Shown here one piece after another: positions 9,722 to 17,699 of a stretch of 49,918 bases of DNA. Each line of letters opens with the position of its first letter. Positions within the stretch are counted from its first letter, which is position 1. This DNA comes from Myroides marinus (GTDB taxonomy: Bacteria; Bacteroidota; Bacteroidia; Flavobacteriales; Flavobacteriaceae): contig NZ_FNYS01000025.1 of assembly GCF_900109075.1 (NCBI RefSeq), positions 1 to 49,918 of the forward strand, in the 5' to 3' direction. The notes beneath the pieces are model-generated. The model ran no database searches. It saw only the letters and a program-made list of their open reading frames with translations, and had not been told where the DNA came from. The translations under genes and the position numbers were made by a program.

Positions 9722-10702
9722 ATGACATTTAAAAACAGAATTTTTGTTCAAAATGAATTTGCTCCATTAAAAAGAGTAGTTCTAGCTGCATCTGAATTTG
9801 GTTATCCAATGCAAACAAGACAAGAGGATTTGCGTTTTTTAGATCAAAATGCATGTGAAAATTCAGAAATAAACAAAGGTAAAGACTTTAAACAAGCTCA
9901 TCCTGATCTTCAACTAAAATGGGAAATGGAAAGAGAAAATTTCAAAAAACTACTTCAAAAACATGGTGTAGAAGTCTTACAACCACGCAATCTAACAAAG
10001 GCAGAAAAACAATTTAATCCAAAGGATGGATATGCTAATTTTTTCACCAGAGATCCATTCTTTGTAATTGGTGATTATCTTATTGAGGGTTCTATGCGTT
10101 TTTTACACAGAAGACATGAAATATCTCCTTTAAGAGATCTTTTATGGCCTTGTGTAGAAACTGCTACCTGTAAATATATATCTGCTCCTTCTGCCCAAAT
10201 CTCAGATCCAAGTGATCCTACTTTAGGAAAGGGACCTTTTATTGAAGGAGGAGATATACTAGTATTGGATAATCATATCTTAGTGGGAAATTCAGGATTA
10301 GCTTCTAATGATTTTGGATTTAAATGGTTGTCTAAACTCCTTACTCCCTTGGGATACACTGTAGAACAAGTACGTTTACATCCTGATATACTTCATCTAG
10401 ATTGTGCTTTAAGTCTTGTCAAACAAAACCTAATGGTAATATGTAAAGAAGCTTTCTTAGATGGAATTCCTGAAATATTAAAAAATTGGAATGCTATTTA
10501 CACAACATTAGACCAGGCTAAAAACTTAGCGACAAATGGATTACCTATATCTACTTCTTTATATGTAACTGATATTGCTTTTAAAGAAATTGGAGAGCAA
10601 ATTAAAACCTATGGAGTTCAAGTTGAATACCTTGACTTTAGTATTACCAGAAGTTTCGGTGGCTCGTTTCGTTGTAGTACTCAACCTTTATTACGTGAGT
10701 AG
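9722..10702 (+). CDS. Amidinotransferase / arginine deiminase superfamily enzyme
   Basis: A 326-residue guanidino-group-modifying enzyme of the pentein fold. Visible active-site pieces are FTRDPF near residue 109, FIEGGD near 176, the LHLDC block with the catalytic His near 224, and a C-terminal nucleophile Cys318 in FGGSFRCSTQPL. That last motif is closer to amidinotransferases (glycine or inosamine-phosphate type, G-G-x-x-x-C-S-T-Q-P-L) than to classical arginine deiminases. It could therefore transfer an amidino group from arginine to an unknown acceptor, or hydrolyse arginine or a methylated arginine. It is the last gene of the AraC-MFS-enzyme block and its stop is followed by a terminator-like hairpin shared with the convergent topoisomerase-like gene. 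Confidence 0.85.
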   Translation: MTFKNRIFVQNEFAPLKRVVLAASEFGYPMQTRQEDLRFLDQNACENSEINKGKDFKQAHPDLQLKWEMERENFKKLLQKHGVEVLQPRNLTKAEKQFNPKDGYANFFTRDPFFVIGDYLIEGSMRFLHRRHEISPLRDLLWPCVETATCKYISAPSAQISDPSDPTLGKGPFIEGGDILVLDNHILVGNSGLASNDFGFKWLSKLLTPLGYTVEQVRLHPDILHLDCALSLVKQNLMVICKEAFLDGIPEILKNWNAIYTTLDQAKNLATNGLPISTSLYVTDIAFKEIGEQIKTYGVQVEYLDFSITRSFGGSFRCSTQPLLRE

Positions 10703-10719
10703 CATAATAAATCCTTATT

Positions 10720-10768
10720 TAAAAAAAGCAAATAACTTAGTTTCTTTTGATTACCTAAGTTATTTGCT
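10720..10768 (-). terminator. Terminator between the amidinotransferase and topoisomerase-like genes
   Basis: A perfect 14-bp stem (AGCAAATAACTTAG with CTAAGTTATTTGCT, 10727-10740 and 10755-10768) is followed on the minus strand by a run of seven T. It terminates the minus-strand operon ending at 10782 and may also stop the plus-strand operon. Confidence 0.85.
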
Positions 10769-10781
10769 CTGTATAAAATTA

Positions 10782-12800
10782 TTATACTGGATTAAAAATA
10801 AAGCCTCCCTTAATATCTAAATACAAATTTGCTTTAAACTTTACTTTGTTTCTTGTTGTAAAAACAAACACTTTATTTATTCTTCTCAGATTAAGTAATT
10901 CTTCAAGTTCGGTTTCTGATAAATATACCCCTGACACTAATCTGGGTATAGTCCAATTACATTTTTTGTTTAAACAAATCAGCTTGTTATAACCAAGCTC
11001 AAACTTACTTTCCAAACATATGGGACAAACTCCTTTTAAAGACTTAACTGAATTAGTTAAATCATTAATAGCGCGCTCTAATTGTTCTAACTTCTCTTTA
11101 GCGGTATTATAAAACTCCTGCTTTTTTATCTCTGCTTTACTTTGCTTGTAAAACAAGAGCTCAAATTCAAACAAACAGCTAAAAGTATTAAGTCCTACAT
11201 TTTTTGTCTTCTTGTAATAATCCAAAGCTTTCTCATGACAAACAAATCCATTTTCACTAGTATACAGATATCCATTTTCAATGAGCTTTTCAAGGGTTAA
11301 ACTAAGAGTTAAAAACACATCGCTAAAAAAGCAAATATGACTTTGAGCTACTGCTTTGTTTTGTAAAAAACCTAAAAACTCATCTCTAATATATTCAAGG
11401 GTACTAGTAAAAGTAAAACTCTGTACTTCAGAGTTAGTTTTTTCAACTATTAAAGTAGAGTCTACTTTAAAGGATTCCTCACCCTCAAACACGTTAAAAC
11501 AACCTACTACATTTGGATAATCCATATCTAAAACATCACCTGTATAAACCTCTATGGGAAGATGTGATAAAGAGTTTTTAATCAAGAATTTTAACTTAGC
11601 TTTTCTTATTTCTTTTTTAGGAGTAAAACTATCGATGCTTCTTTTGGCTATAAGCTCATAGATTGCTTTTTCACATACATTAAGATCTGTTGGTATTTTA
11701 AGGGTAGTTAGTATACCATGGTTTTCTAGGTTCTGTTTTTTTAAAACACTTTTATAATTAAGTCTTGCTAGTTTTAAATGTAAAAGATCTTCTTTAAATA
11801 ATGGATAATCTCTTAGAGCATTTAAAAGTTTAGGCACTCTGTCTTTATACTTGTAAGATAAATACTGACTTAAAGTAAAGGGATAGGTGATAAATCTTTG
11901 CCTGTAAAGACTTAGTAAAACTTCTAGAGTTTTAGAGACTTGATAGCCGTATAGTTTATATGCTTTAATACTAAGGCTAAAAAAATCATATAAAAGTATA
12001 GGCTCTTGCTCTACTGCTTCTACTTTTATTTCTTGTAGAGTGACCTCTTTTTCTTTTTCTATGGCCTTAGCAACTCTTTGAGCATACTGCTTTGTTTTAT
12101 AATCTTTGGAAAGATAACCAAAGACTGTTGTTTTCCCTGCGTTTATATTAACTCTTACTTTATAAGTTTTGTCTAATCTGCTTGCTTTACTATTTAAATA
12201 TCTTAAACAGATTAATGATAAAAGCGGAGTTTTGTAAAGGCATAACTGGGTATTAATATTATCAGTAACTTTTTGATAAACCTTAGTAAACTGCTTTTTA
12301 ATTATACTAGAAATAAGATTTCTATTGTGATACGCCTGAACAATAAAGTCATTTGTTAGTTTATCTGTATCACCACTCAAGAAAGTACGTTTTAAAAAGC
12401 CTTTATCTAGTGAAGTAAGTAACACTGTAGAGTTTGGTATAGTTATGTTTAGATACTGTTTTAAATACTCAAAACGAGTTTGTAATATACCACTAGGCTC
12501 GCTAGCAAAAACAATACTCTTACTTAGTAAAACTAGCTCTTTAATTAAGGCGAGTTTTTTTAACGTCACTGGGCAAAAAGCTGATTTATTCACTAATCTC
12601 AAAGGCCTTAGTTTATACTGAAAACTATTTTCTTTACTCACTTTTTTAAAATCTAAAGGCTTTATATCAATCTTACAATCATCTATCCATACAACAAAAT
12701 GAGTCTGTGAGCTATAATAACCAAAATGCTTATTATTTGCATTAAAAAACGTGGCTAGAATTCTAGCCACGCTTGCTGTTTCTGTTATAATAAGTTGCAT
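10782..12800 (-). CDS. Exc-like topoisomerase III homologue with degenerate catalytic site
   Basis: A 672-residue protein that aligns over its length with type IA topoisomerases of Bacteroides elements. The N-terminal TOPRIM strand is IITETASVARILA, where the first acidic residue (Glu7) is kept. The normal D-x-D/G-R-E-G-E block is replaced by S100-E-P-S-G-I-L-Q, so the metal-binding acids are gone. The GRVQTPTL block has become LYKTPLL. The active-site tyrosine survives as Tyr306 in RFITYPFTLS, but the following Arg is Phe. The C terminus keeps a zinc ribbon (CPIC...C-x4-C, about 592-616). In CTnDOT the corresponding protein Exc acts in excision and its topoisomerase activity is reported to be dispensable. 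This one probably cannot cut DNA at all. It lies 8 bases after the DUF3945-like gene in an operon. Confidence 0.75.
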   Translation of the reverse strand: MQLIITETASVARILATFFNANNKHFGYYSSQTHFVVWIDDCKIDIKPLDFKKVSKENSFQYKLRPLRLVNKSAFCPVTLKKLALIKELVLLSKSIVFASEPSGILQTRFEYLKQYLNITIPNSTVLLTSLDKGFLKRTFLSGDTDKLTNDFIVQAYHNRNLISSIIKKQFTKVYQKVTDNINTQLCLYKTPLLSLICLRYLNSKASRLDKTYKVRVNINAGKTTVFGYLSKDYKTKQYAQRVAKAIEKEKEVTLQEIKVEAVEQEPILLYDFFSLSIKAYKLYGYQVSKTLEVLLSLYRQRFITYPFTLSQYLSYKYKDRVPKLLNALRDYPLFKEDLLHLKLARLNYKSVLKKQNLENHGILTTLKIPTDLNVCEKAIYELIAKRSIDSFTPKKEIRKAKLKFLIKNSLSHLPIEVYTGDVLDMDYPNVVGCFNVFEGEESFKVDSTLIVEKTNSEVQSFTFTSTLEYIRDEFLGFLQNKAVAQSHICFFSDVFLTLSLTLEKLIENGYLYTSENGFVCHEKALDYYKKTKNVGLNTFSCLFEFELLFYKQSKAEIKKQEFYNTAKEKLEQLERAINDLTNSVKSLKGVCPICLESKFELGYNKLICLNKKCNWTIPRLVSGVYLSETELEELLNLRRINKVFVFTTRNKVKFKANLYLDIKGGFIFNPV

Positions 12801-12808
12801 ACTAAAAT

Positions 12809-14101
12809 TTATGTTGGTCTTAAACCTGCTTTTTTATTTTGAGCCTGTTCTTTATTTTGTGTTTGACTCATATGAGCCTTTGGGTTACTTGGATCTGTAA
12901 AGGAAAAATTAGTTCTTTGGTTTACCGCATCATAATTAATATAACCTTTATAAGGTTTTCCCCTTTTATCAATAAGTCCATCGATTGCTACAGTTTTACC
13001 CTCTAAGAGCTCTTTATACTGATTATCATCAAGAGTCTTTCCTCTAAAAGTTTTTAAATCTTCGTTTTTTGAGAGTTTTTTATTTTTATTTACATTATCA
13101 AACAAAAACTCAATATGACCTTTAGCAGCATTGTACTGAATCTCGGCATCAAAAGGATTTCCTTTAGCAGAGCTCATTGCTTGAACTAAAACAGGTTTTC
13201 CTTGTTTTAACCCTTCTAGCTGATCATTAGAAAGGTCGACTCCCTTTATATGCTGGGGAATCTGCATTTTCTCAACACTGGTAACCACTATATTATTAGT
13301 TAGTTTATCCACACTTACAACCGATGGTATATAAGAGTTAGTCTCCGGATCTAACATATCCACTACCCTACCCATATTACCTGTCTTTAAAAGATTGTGT
13401 TTATCCTCTCTAGAGAATTCATGTCCTTGAAAAGGAACATTTAGATTTGGATACTTTTTAACCCCTTCTAGAGTCATTACTACCTCCCCATTAGGGGCTT
13501 TTTTAAGCCCTAGGCGCGCATCTAAAGAAAACTCAGCCGAGCCAAGATCTAAATTAACCTGAACAAGGTCTTTGGTTTTATATCCCTTTAACAAAGGCTC
13601 TAAAAGATCCATCTCCTCTAGTTTTTCTCTTGAGAGTCCTAACTGATTAAGTGAGGTCCAGTTTATATCATTGATATTAAACTTATAAGGATTATACTCC
13701 TTACTTGGTGCAATTGACTCACTATTTTTATTATCAACACTTTGAATCATTTTCTCTGGGTCTACCCGATGAGTGAGGTAAAGCTGGTGGTCTAAAGTGT
13801 TTTTTTGATCAAGTTCGCTTTGCATCTGCTTAGAAAGACCAATAGCTAAATCCTCAGGAACTTTAAAAAAACTAAACCTTGTGGGCTCGTTTAACTGGGA
13901 AAAGAAATTGGTAAAAAAATTAGAAAAGAAATCTCCGCTTTTATCTAGTCTTAAAAAACTATTTAGGTTATTTTTTCTTACTGGTGCACTTTTTAAGTCA
14001 CCATTTTCACTTAAACCTTGAACGGCTTTAATTTTGTTGTCTTTTGAATCGCTAACAAGTAAAATATCATGTTTAGACTCATTGTTTTTTCTAGCTTCCA
14101 T
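12809..14101 (-). CDS. DUF4099/DUF3945-like mobile-element protein
   Basis: A 430-residue soluble protein with no signal peptide. The N-terminal 110 residues are polar. A middle part with the INWTSLNQLGLSREKLEE block resembles the DUF4099 region. It is followed by three or more repeats of a DUF3945-type beta unit, each with a GVDLSNDQLEGLKQGKPV or TLDDNQYKELLEGKTV block (an x-L-x-x-x-Q-x-x-x-L-x-x-G-K pattern). The tail is rich in Gln, Asn and Lys. Such proteins accompany topoisomerase and mobilization genes in Bacteroidetes elements, and the position between a small HTH protein and the Exc-like protein matches orf3 of the CTnDOT excision operon. Biochemical role unknown. Confidence 0.7.
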   Translation of the reverse strand: MEARKNNESKHDILLVSDSKDNKIKAVQGLSENGDLKSAPVRKNNLNSFLRLDKSGDFFSNFFTNFFSQLNEPTRFSFFKVPEDLAIGLSKQMQSELDQKNTLDHQLYLTHRVDPEKMIQSVDNKNSESIAPSKEYNPYKFNINDINWTSLNQLGLSREKLEEMDLLEPLLKGYKTKDLVQVNLDLGSAEFSLDARLGLKKAPNGEVVMTLEGVKKYPNLNVPFQGHEFSREDKHNLLKTGNMGRVVDMLDPETNSYIPSVVSVDKLTNNIVVTSVEKMQIPQHIKGVDLSNDQLEGLKQGKPVLVQAMSSAKGNPFDAEIQYNAAKGHIEFLFDNVNKNKKLSKNEDLKTFRGKTLDDNQYKELLEGKTVAIDGLIDKRGKPYKGYINYDAVNQRTNFSFTDPSNPKAHMSQTQNKEQAQNKKAGLRPT

Positions 14102-14195
14102 AATTAAAAGGTTAATTGGTTAATACTTAAAGGTATTTTCTATACTCACTTGTATTTACTTTTGGCATTAAAAGGTATCTATTTGTCCTTAAGAG

Positions 14196-14489
14196 TCATT
14201 CTCTTACTGGCAAGGAGAAACAATCTCTTAAGAGCTGCTGTACATCAGAGAGTTTATAATAGATCTTACCTTTTAACTTGTAATAAGGAAGCTTCTTCTC
14301 AGATCTATATCTTTGAAGAGAGCGATAACTTACCTTTAAAATCTGTAAGACATCTTGATTATCTAAAAGTTCCTCTCCGTCAATATTTAGAGTTTGGAGT
14401 TGAATCTTAGTTATATTCTCACTAAGACTATCTAGTCTTGTTGAGAGTCTTTCCATCCAGGAGATAAATTCTAAACGAGTAACATTCAT
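14196..14489 (-). CDS. Small helix-turn-helix DNA-binding protein (excisionase-type)
   Basis: A 97-residue protein with an N-terminal helix of 45 residues and a MerR/excisionase-like winged HTH: LLDNQDVLQILKVSYRSLQR, then YYKLKGKIYYKLSDVQQLL. This layout is that of the HTH_17 family, which includes Xis2c and Xis2d of CTnDOT. It is the first gene of the minus-strand run leading to the DUF3945-like and Exc-like genes, so it probably serves as recombination directionality factor or operon regulator. An inverted repeat sits just upstream of its start. No tyrosine recombinase for it to work with is visible in the window. Confidence 0.8.
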   Translation of the reverse strand: MNVTRLEFISWMERLSTRLDSLSENITKIQLQTLNIDGEELLDNQDVLQILKVSYRSLQRYRSEKKLPYYKLKGKIYYKLSDVQQLLRDCFSLPVRE

Positions 14490-14504
14490 AGTTTTAAATT
14501 TTTA

Positions 14505-14532
14505 ATGGTTAATGTTCCTGTTAGCTAACCAT
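14505..14532. promoter_or_regulatory. Inverted repeat upstream of the excision-type operon
   Basis: ATGGTTA (14505-14511) and TAACCAT (14526-14532) form an inverted repeat with half sites 21 bases apart, and a 10-bp palindrome GTTAGCTAAC lies inside at 14520-14529. Two GGTTAAT-type units recur on the minus strand just ahead of the DUF3945-like gene start (around 14108-14121). It could be the operator for the HTH protein or for the RteC homologue. Confidence 0.35.
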
Positions 14533-14774
14533 ACAAAATTCTAAAGCTTAAAAAGGCTATAAATCCCATTGGCATTAAAAAAACCAAAAAGCTTGCAAAA
14601 AAGATCAAATAAATAAAGACAACAACACCTTAATCCTAGATATAATCTAGCCTTAGAGGGTACACAAACAAAAAAAGCCTTATAAAATACAAGACTTTTT
14701 CCATACGATTTTTTTCTGACTTACAAAGCCAATTGGCATCGTTTTTTAACATATTAACCTAAAAAATAAATAAT

Positions 14775-15050
14775 TCACCCTAACCTCTTGGCTATTTCTT
14801 TAAAAGAATCATCTTGTTTTTCATCTAGTAAATCAACTAGGCTATCTGAAGACTTCTTAGCTTTATTTAGCTTTTTATAATTTATTTTAGTCAAGCTCTT
14901 CCCTATAATATCAGTATCTAAGAGAGTACTCACCTTTTTTGAGCTACTCTTTATCAAAGAATCAAAACTACATTTTACTGAAAAATAAATAAAAAGATAC
15001 AGCCCTAAAAACATACTTATCATACCTTGAAAAATTTTAAAATTAAACAT
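14775..15050 (-). CDS. Small single-TM protein of unknown function
   Basis: A 91-residue protein, not recognised. It starts with an N-terminal hydrophobic segment (MISMFLGLYLFIYFSVK at about 10-26), followed by a polar Lys/Ser/Asp-rich part ending in an acidic, helical tail (LLDEKQDDSFKEIAKRLG). It would be a membrane-anchored protein with a cytoplasmic or periplasmic tail. It follows the mobB gene by 54 bases on the same strand and so may belong to the mobilization transcript. The 285 bases between it and the HTH gene hold no gene; they contain two similar CCATTGGCAT / CCAATTGGCATC words at 14567 and 14729. Confidence 0.5.
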   Translation of the reverse strand: MFNFKIFQGMISMFLGLYLFIYFSVKCSFDSLIKSSSKKVSTLLDTDIIGKSLTKINYKKLNKAKKSSDSLVDLLDEKQDDSFKEIAKRLG

Positions 15051-15104
15051 GTATTTTTTAACATTTACCTCAACTCTATACCCATATAATCAATTTTTAT
15101 TTTC

Positions 15105-16397
15105 TTAAAAAATCTGCCTTTTCTTCTTGCGCTTTTTCTTTTTTAAATTCTCAAATTGCTTTTGGTCTAAATCTTCAGTTGGAGTATTAAATAGAAAATT
15201 AAAAAAACAGACAAACTCTGCTTTATTATAAGAGTTGTAATAATTATCCACAAAATCAAAACTAGGATGAACTCTTAAGCTATCAAACTCTTTATTAAGC
15301 TTATCATACCTTTGCTGTACTAGTTCTTGTAAAGGGTCTTTTTTCTTTTTAGTGTTTTCTAACATAGTATTAAAAAAAGGATCATTCTCTAGCCTTAGAG
15401 ACAACTGAGTATTTATATCTGAAAAACAGAAAACTCGCCTGTGCTTGTGACTAACAAAATAGAATCTATTTTTATCATCACTATTAGTCACTAGATTAAT
15501 CCCTTGATTTTTTAATAGCTTTTTAAAATGCTTAAAGTTTTTACTTTGTGATAAATAAGACTTTACTTGATCACTTACCTTATTATCTACACCTAAGTCA
15601 ACACTAAGTATAGATTCTTTAAAATGCTTATTTAAAAAGCCCGTATCTACTTTTAAGGATAGTTTGCTAGAACTGACTATATTACTAGCTGTTTTATTGT
15701 TATGATCTAAAGCGCAATACATAACAGGCTCAGACTTATTAACAGATAACATCTTTCCATCTAAAGCTTTTACTTTAAATAGTTGTAAAATAGCATTATA
15801 ACCATCAAAATCTACAAACTTATAATACTTAGGTAAACTACTTACAACGCTATCTATTTGCTGGGTTAGATTTGATTCTCTATAATCCACAACCTTAAGA
15901 TCTAGGTTATTCTCTACTTTATATTTTTTAGTATAATCTGTTAGATTAAATTCTTTGACAAGCTCTTTACAGACATTTTTAGCAATTACAAAATCAAAGT
16001 AAGGGTTTATTTGATATCCATGATTATTTATAGACACGGAAACAATATGAAGATGTATTCTTTTAAGATCAAAGTGCTTATAGATGATATAAGGTTGGTG
16101 TTTATAACCTACTTTTTTCATATAAGCTCTAGCAATCTTTAAAAGGGTAAGATCATCTAGTTTATCCACAGGATTAGGATTAATTGATATGTGCCTAACA
16201 GGGGTAGCAGTTCTGAAATTATTAAGTAAATAAGGCTCAAAGTAACTGTAAAAATACTTACTTGCATTTTCTAGGTTATATAATGGAAGTGCTATTTTAT
16301 TTACCCCTAGTATACAAGCAGACTTATTATCTACCTTAGTTTGATTATATACTAAAGGTTTTAAAATATCAATTCCCTTTCCAATTCTAACTATCAT
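15105..16397 (-). CDS. mobB: MobB-type relaxase
   Basis: The start at 16397 (MIVRIGKGIDIL) is preferred to a farther upstream ATG because relaxases of this family begin this way and it overlaps the mobA stop by 11 bases, suggesting translational coupling. The protein has 430 residues. Motif I contains the likely nicking tyrosine Tyr17 in LVYNQTKV. The metal-binding motif III is H108-x6-H115-x-H117 in YKHFDLKRIHLHIVS. The C-terminal half is Lys-rich and ends in a strongly basic tail, probably for DNA binding. The relaxase nicks oriT and leads the strand into the recipient through MobC and a helper mating pore. A family assignment to MOBP is likely but not tested. Confidence 0.87.
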   Translation of the reverse strand: MIVRIGKGIDILKPLVYNQTKVDNKSACILGVNKIALPLYNLENASKYFYSYFEPYLLNNFRTATPVRHISINPNPVDKLDDLTLLKIARAYMKKVGYKHQPYIIYKHFDLKRIHLHIVSVSINNHGYQINPYFDFVIAKNVCKELVKEFNLTDYTKKYKVENNLDLKVVDYRESNLTQQIDSVVSSLPKYYKFVDFDGYNAILQLFKVKALDGKMLSVNKSEPVMYCALDHNNKTASNIVSSSKLSLKVDTGFLNKHFKESILSVDLGVDNKVSDQVKSYLSQSKNFKHFKKLLKNQGINLVTNSDDKNRFYFVSHKHRRVFCFSDINTQLSLRLENDPFFNTMLENTKKKKDPLQELVQQRYDKLNKEFDSLRVHPSFDFVDNYYNSYNKAEFVCFFNFLFNTPTEDLDQKQFENLKKKKRKKKRQIF

Positions 16398-16812
16398 AAT
16401 TCCTAGCTGTTTGCAAGATCTTACTCTCAAAGGCTATTGTGAGTTTTATAATCTCTTGACACACTTTTGATAGCTCTATAGTAGTCTTAGAGATATCTTT
16501 TAATATCTCTTGAGAATCTACAGGTAAGTCTGTTCTATTTACTAGAACATTATAACTTACGCCTAAGGCTTTAAAATAGTTTATAAGGTTGCTAAGACTA
16601 GCATGGTACTCAAAAGAAACTTGGTCTATTACAACTACCTTAGTAGATTCACTAAAAATACGAGAAACAATAAATCTAGTCTTATTATTAATATTGTATT
16701 TCAATAGTAATCTATCAAACTCTTGTTGTTGCTGATCAGTTAAAGCAAAGCTATGTCTATGCCAAACGGTCTCTTTTTTGTTTTTTCCTGTTTTATTAGT
16801 ACTGTTTTCCAT
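16387..16812 (-). CDS. mobA: MobA-type relaxosome accessory protein
   Basis: A small basic protein of 141 residues. The N-terminal KKETVWHRHSFALTDQQQQ and the following FDRLLLKYNINNKTRFIVSRIF are the ribbon-helix-helix-like DNA-binding part of MobA proteins that bind oriT and guide the relaxase. The rest is helical with alternating hydrophobic residues. It overlaps mobB by 11 bases. Its order before mobB is as in CTnDOT-type elements. Confidence 0.8.
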   Translation of the reverse strand: MENSTNKTGKNKKETVWHRHSFALTDQQQQEFDRLLLKYNINNKTRFIVSRIFSESTKVVVIDQVSFEYHASLSNLINYFKALGVSYNVLVNRTDLPVDSQEILKDISKTTIELSKVCQEIIKLTIAFESKILQTARNYDS

Positions 16813-16924
16813 AACTATAAATATTAGATATGGACAAACTAGTAATAAAAGTAACTGTTAAGTGATAATGGTAGTTGTGGGCTGTTTTTGGCTTAAATTG
16901 TTACTATAAAGCCAACTCAATTCT
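16813..16924. other. Candidate oriT region between mobA and the XRE gene
   Basis: The 112 bases upstream of mobA are the usual place of oriT. They include a G/T-rich tract (GTAGTTGTGGGCTG near 16870) and an imperfect inverted repeat pairing AGTTG..GGCT with AGCCAACT around 16874-16918, which could form the hairpin next to a nick site. The position is the main argument; no nic sequence could be recognised. Confidence 0.3.
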
Positions 16925-17335
16925 TTAACCATCTATTTCATCATTCCCTTCTTGTTGATATTTTTTTTCAAGTTCTTTAAGTTCTTTTACGATTTTAGGA
17001 TTATATTTCTTAACTGGTTTATTGGTTATTTTACTAATAGTCGTTGTATATAGTGGCTTTTTCTCTACTTTTTTTAATTCATAAAGTCTCTTTTGAATAG
17101 CCCTTCCTATCCCTCTATCATTTGTTCTAGATTCTACAATAATCAGATCATTGTAATTCACTTCTAATAAATCAAGAAGCTTGCTAATATTGTGATTATT
17201 TGGTTGATAGTGATTATTTACCCATTGACTTACTGTTGTATAATGTACATTCAATAGTATTGCTATCAAATCAGGAGTAACCCCTTTCTCCTTTGCAAGC
17301 TCTCTTAGTCTATTTCTTACTATAAAATTTCTCAT
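16925..17335 (-). CDS. XRE-family (Cro/CI-like) transcriptional regulator
   Basis: A 136-residue protein with an N-terminal lambda-repressor-like HTH (residues 5-62: RLRELAKEKGVTPDLIAILL, then HYTTVSQWVNN, then KLLDLLEVNYNDLI). The C-terminal half is highly charged, with Lys/Glu-rich helix (KELKELEKKYQQEGN), and may dimerise. It is transcribed away from the large structured non-coding stretch. A 12-bp inverted repeat in the shared upstream region overlaps the plus-strand promoter, so it is the obvious candidate to repress that transcript and perhaps itself. Confidence 0.85.
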   Translation of the reverse strand: MRNFIVRNRLRELAKEKGVTPDLIAILLNVHYTTVSQWVNNHYQPNNHNISKLLDLLEVNYNDLIIVESRTNDRGIGRAIQKRLYELKKVEKKPLYTTTISKITNKPVKKYNPKIVKELKELEKKYQQEGNDEIDG

Positions 17336-17351
17336 ATCATTCTATTTTTTC

Positions 17352-17384
17352 AAAAAAAGTTTGTGTTCAATCCAAACTTTTTTT
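17352..17384. promoter_or_regulatory. 12-bp inverted repeat, candidate operator of the XRE regulator
   Basis: AAAAAAAGTTTG (17352-17363) and CAAACTTTTTTT (17373-17384) are perfect reverse complements separated by nine bases, with centres 21 bases apart (two helical turns). The right arm reaches the -7 box and the left arm contains the -33 TTTG of the plus-strand promoter. It also lies 17 bases before the XRE start on the other strand. Confidence 0.6.
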
Positions 17385-17391
17385 ATATTTG
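17360..17391 (+). promoter_or_regulatory. Consensus Bacteroidetes promoter of the structured RNA
   Basis: TTTG at 17360-17363, 20 bases, then TATATTTG at 17384-17391, an exact match to TTTG/TAnnTTTG with ideal spacing. It points away from the XRE gene and into a gene-free region, predicting a start near 17398. This is the best promoter match I found in the window. Confidence 0.8.
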
Positions 17392-17397
17392 AATAAA

Positions 17398-17699
17398 TTA
17401 TTACGGACAGCGAAAACATGAAACACTTTTATGTGCTTCATATCAGATGTCTCTCATGAAAGAAAATCGCAAATATTCCACATGAGGACTATTGAGTTCG
17501 CCACTTTATCTATTAGATTTTACTATTTTTGTGAATCTAGTAGGGCGAACTTCATTTAAGTCTTTAGTGGAAATCATGACTCTGTTCATGAGGCTTTTGC
17601 GATGCCACTTTCTAAAGCATTGGAGTTTACCTACTAGTATTTTATACTCCTATGATACTTGAGAAACATCGTTCATATAATCTATGTGAGCGATTTTTT
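17398..17699 (+). ncRNA. Structured non-coding RNA of about 300 nt, unknown class
   Basis: This promoter-to-terminator unit has no credible reading frame. Pairings read directly are: a hairpin 17418-17426 with 17433-17441; an outer helix ATCGCAAA/TTTGCGAT (17466-17473 with 17596-17603); inside it TTCCAC/GTGGAA (17476-17481 with 17567-17572); then GTTCGCC/GGCGAAC (17496-17502 with 17544-17550) stacked on a 10-bp helix 17510-17519 with 17534-17543 that has one G-U pair. CATGAGG occurs twice (near 17481 and 17587), and the 5' segment GTCTCTCATG could pair with either copy, which suggests alternative folds or a pseudoknot. The 3' end is a 12-bp terminator. It is not a tRNA, tmRNA, 6S, RNase P, SRP or group II intron that I can recognise. 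It might instead be the first part of a longer RNA reaching 18769. Confidence 0.65.
17668..17699 (+). terminator. Intrinsic terminator ending the first structured RNA
   Basis: ATCGTTCATATA pairs with TATGTGAGCGAT (17668-17679 with 17683-17694; 12 bp including three G-U pairs and a 3-base loop), followed by a run of six T. The minus strand lacks a U tract, so it works on the plus strand. Confidence 0.8.

Noticed and set aside
10575..10820. Plus-strand frame overlapping the end of the amidinotransferase gene
   Set aside because: Shadow frame; it crosses the terminator hairpin and the convergent topoisomerase-like gene.
14150..14410. Plus-strand frame over the small HTH gene
   Set aside because: Antisense to the HTH protein, which has a clear fold; composition is that of a reversed coding strand.
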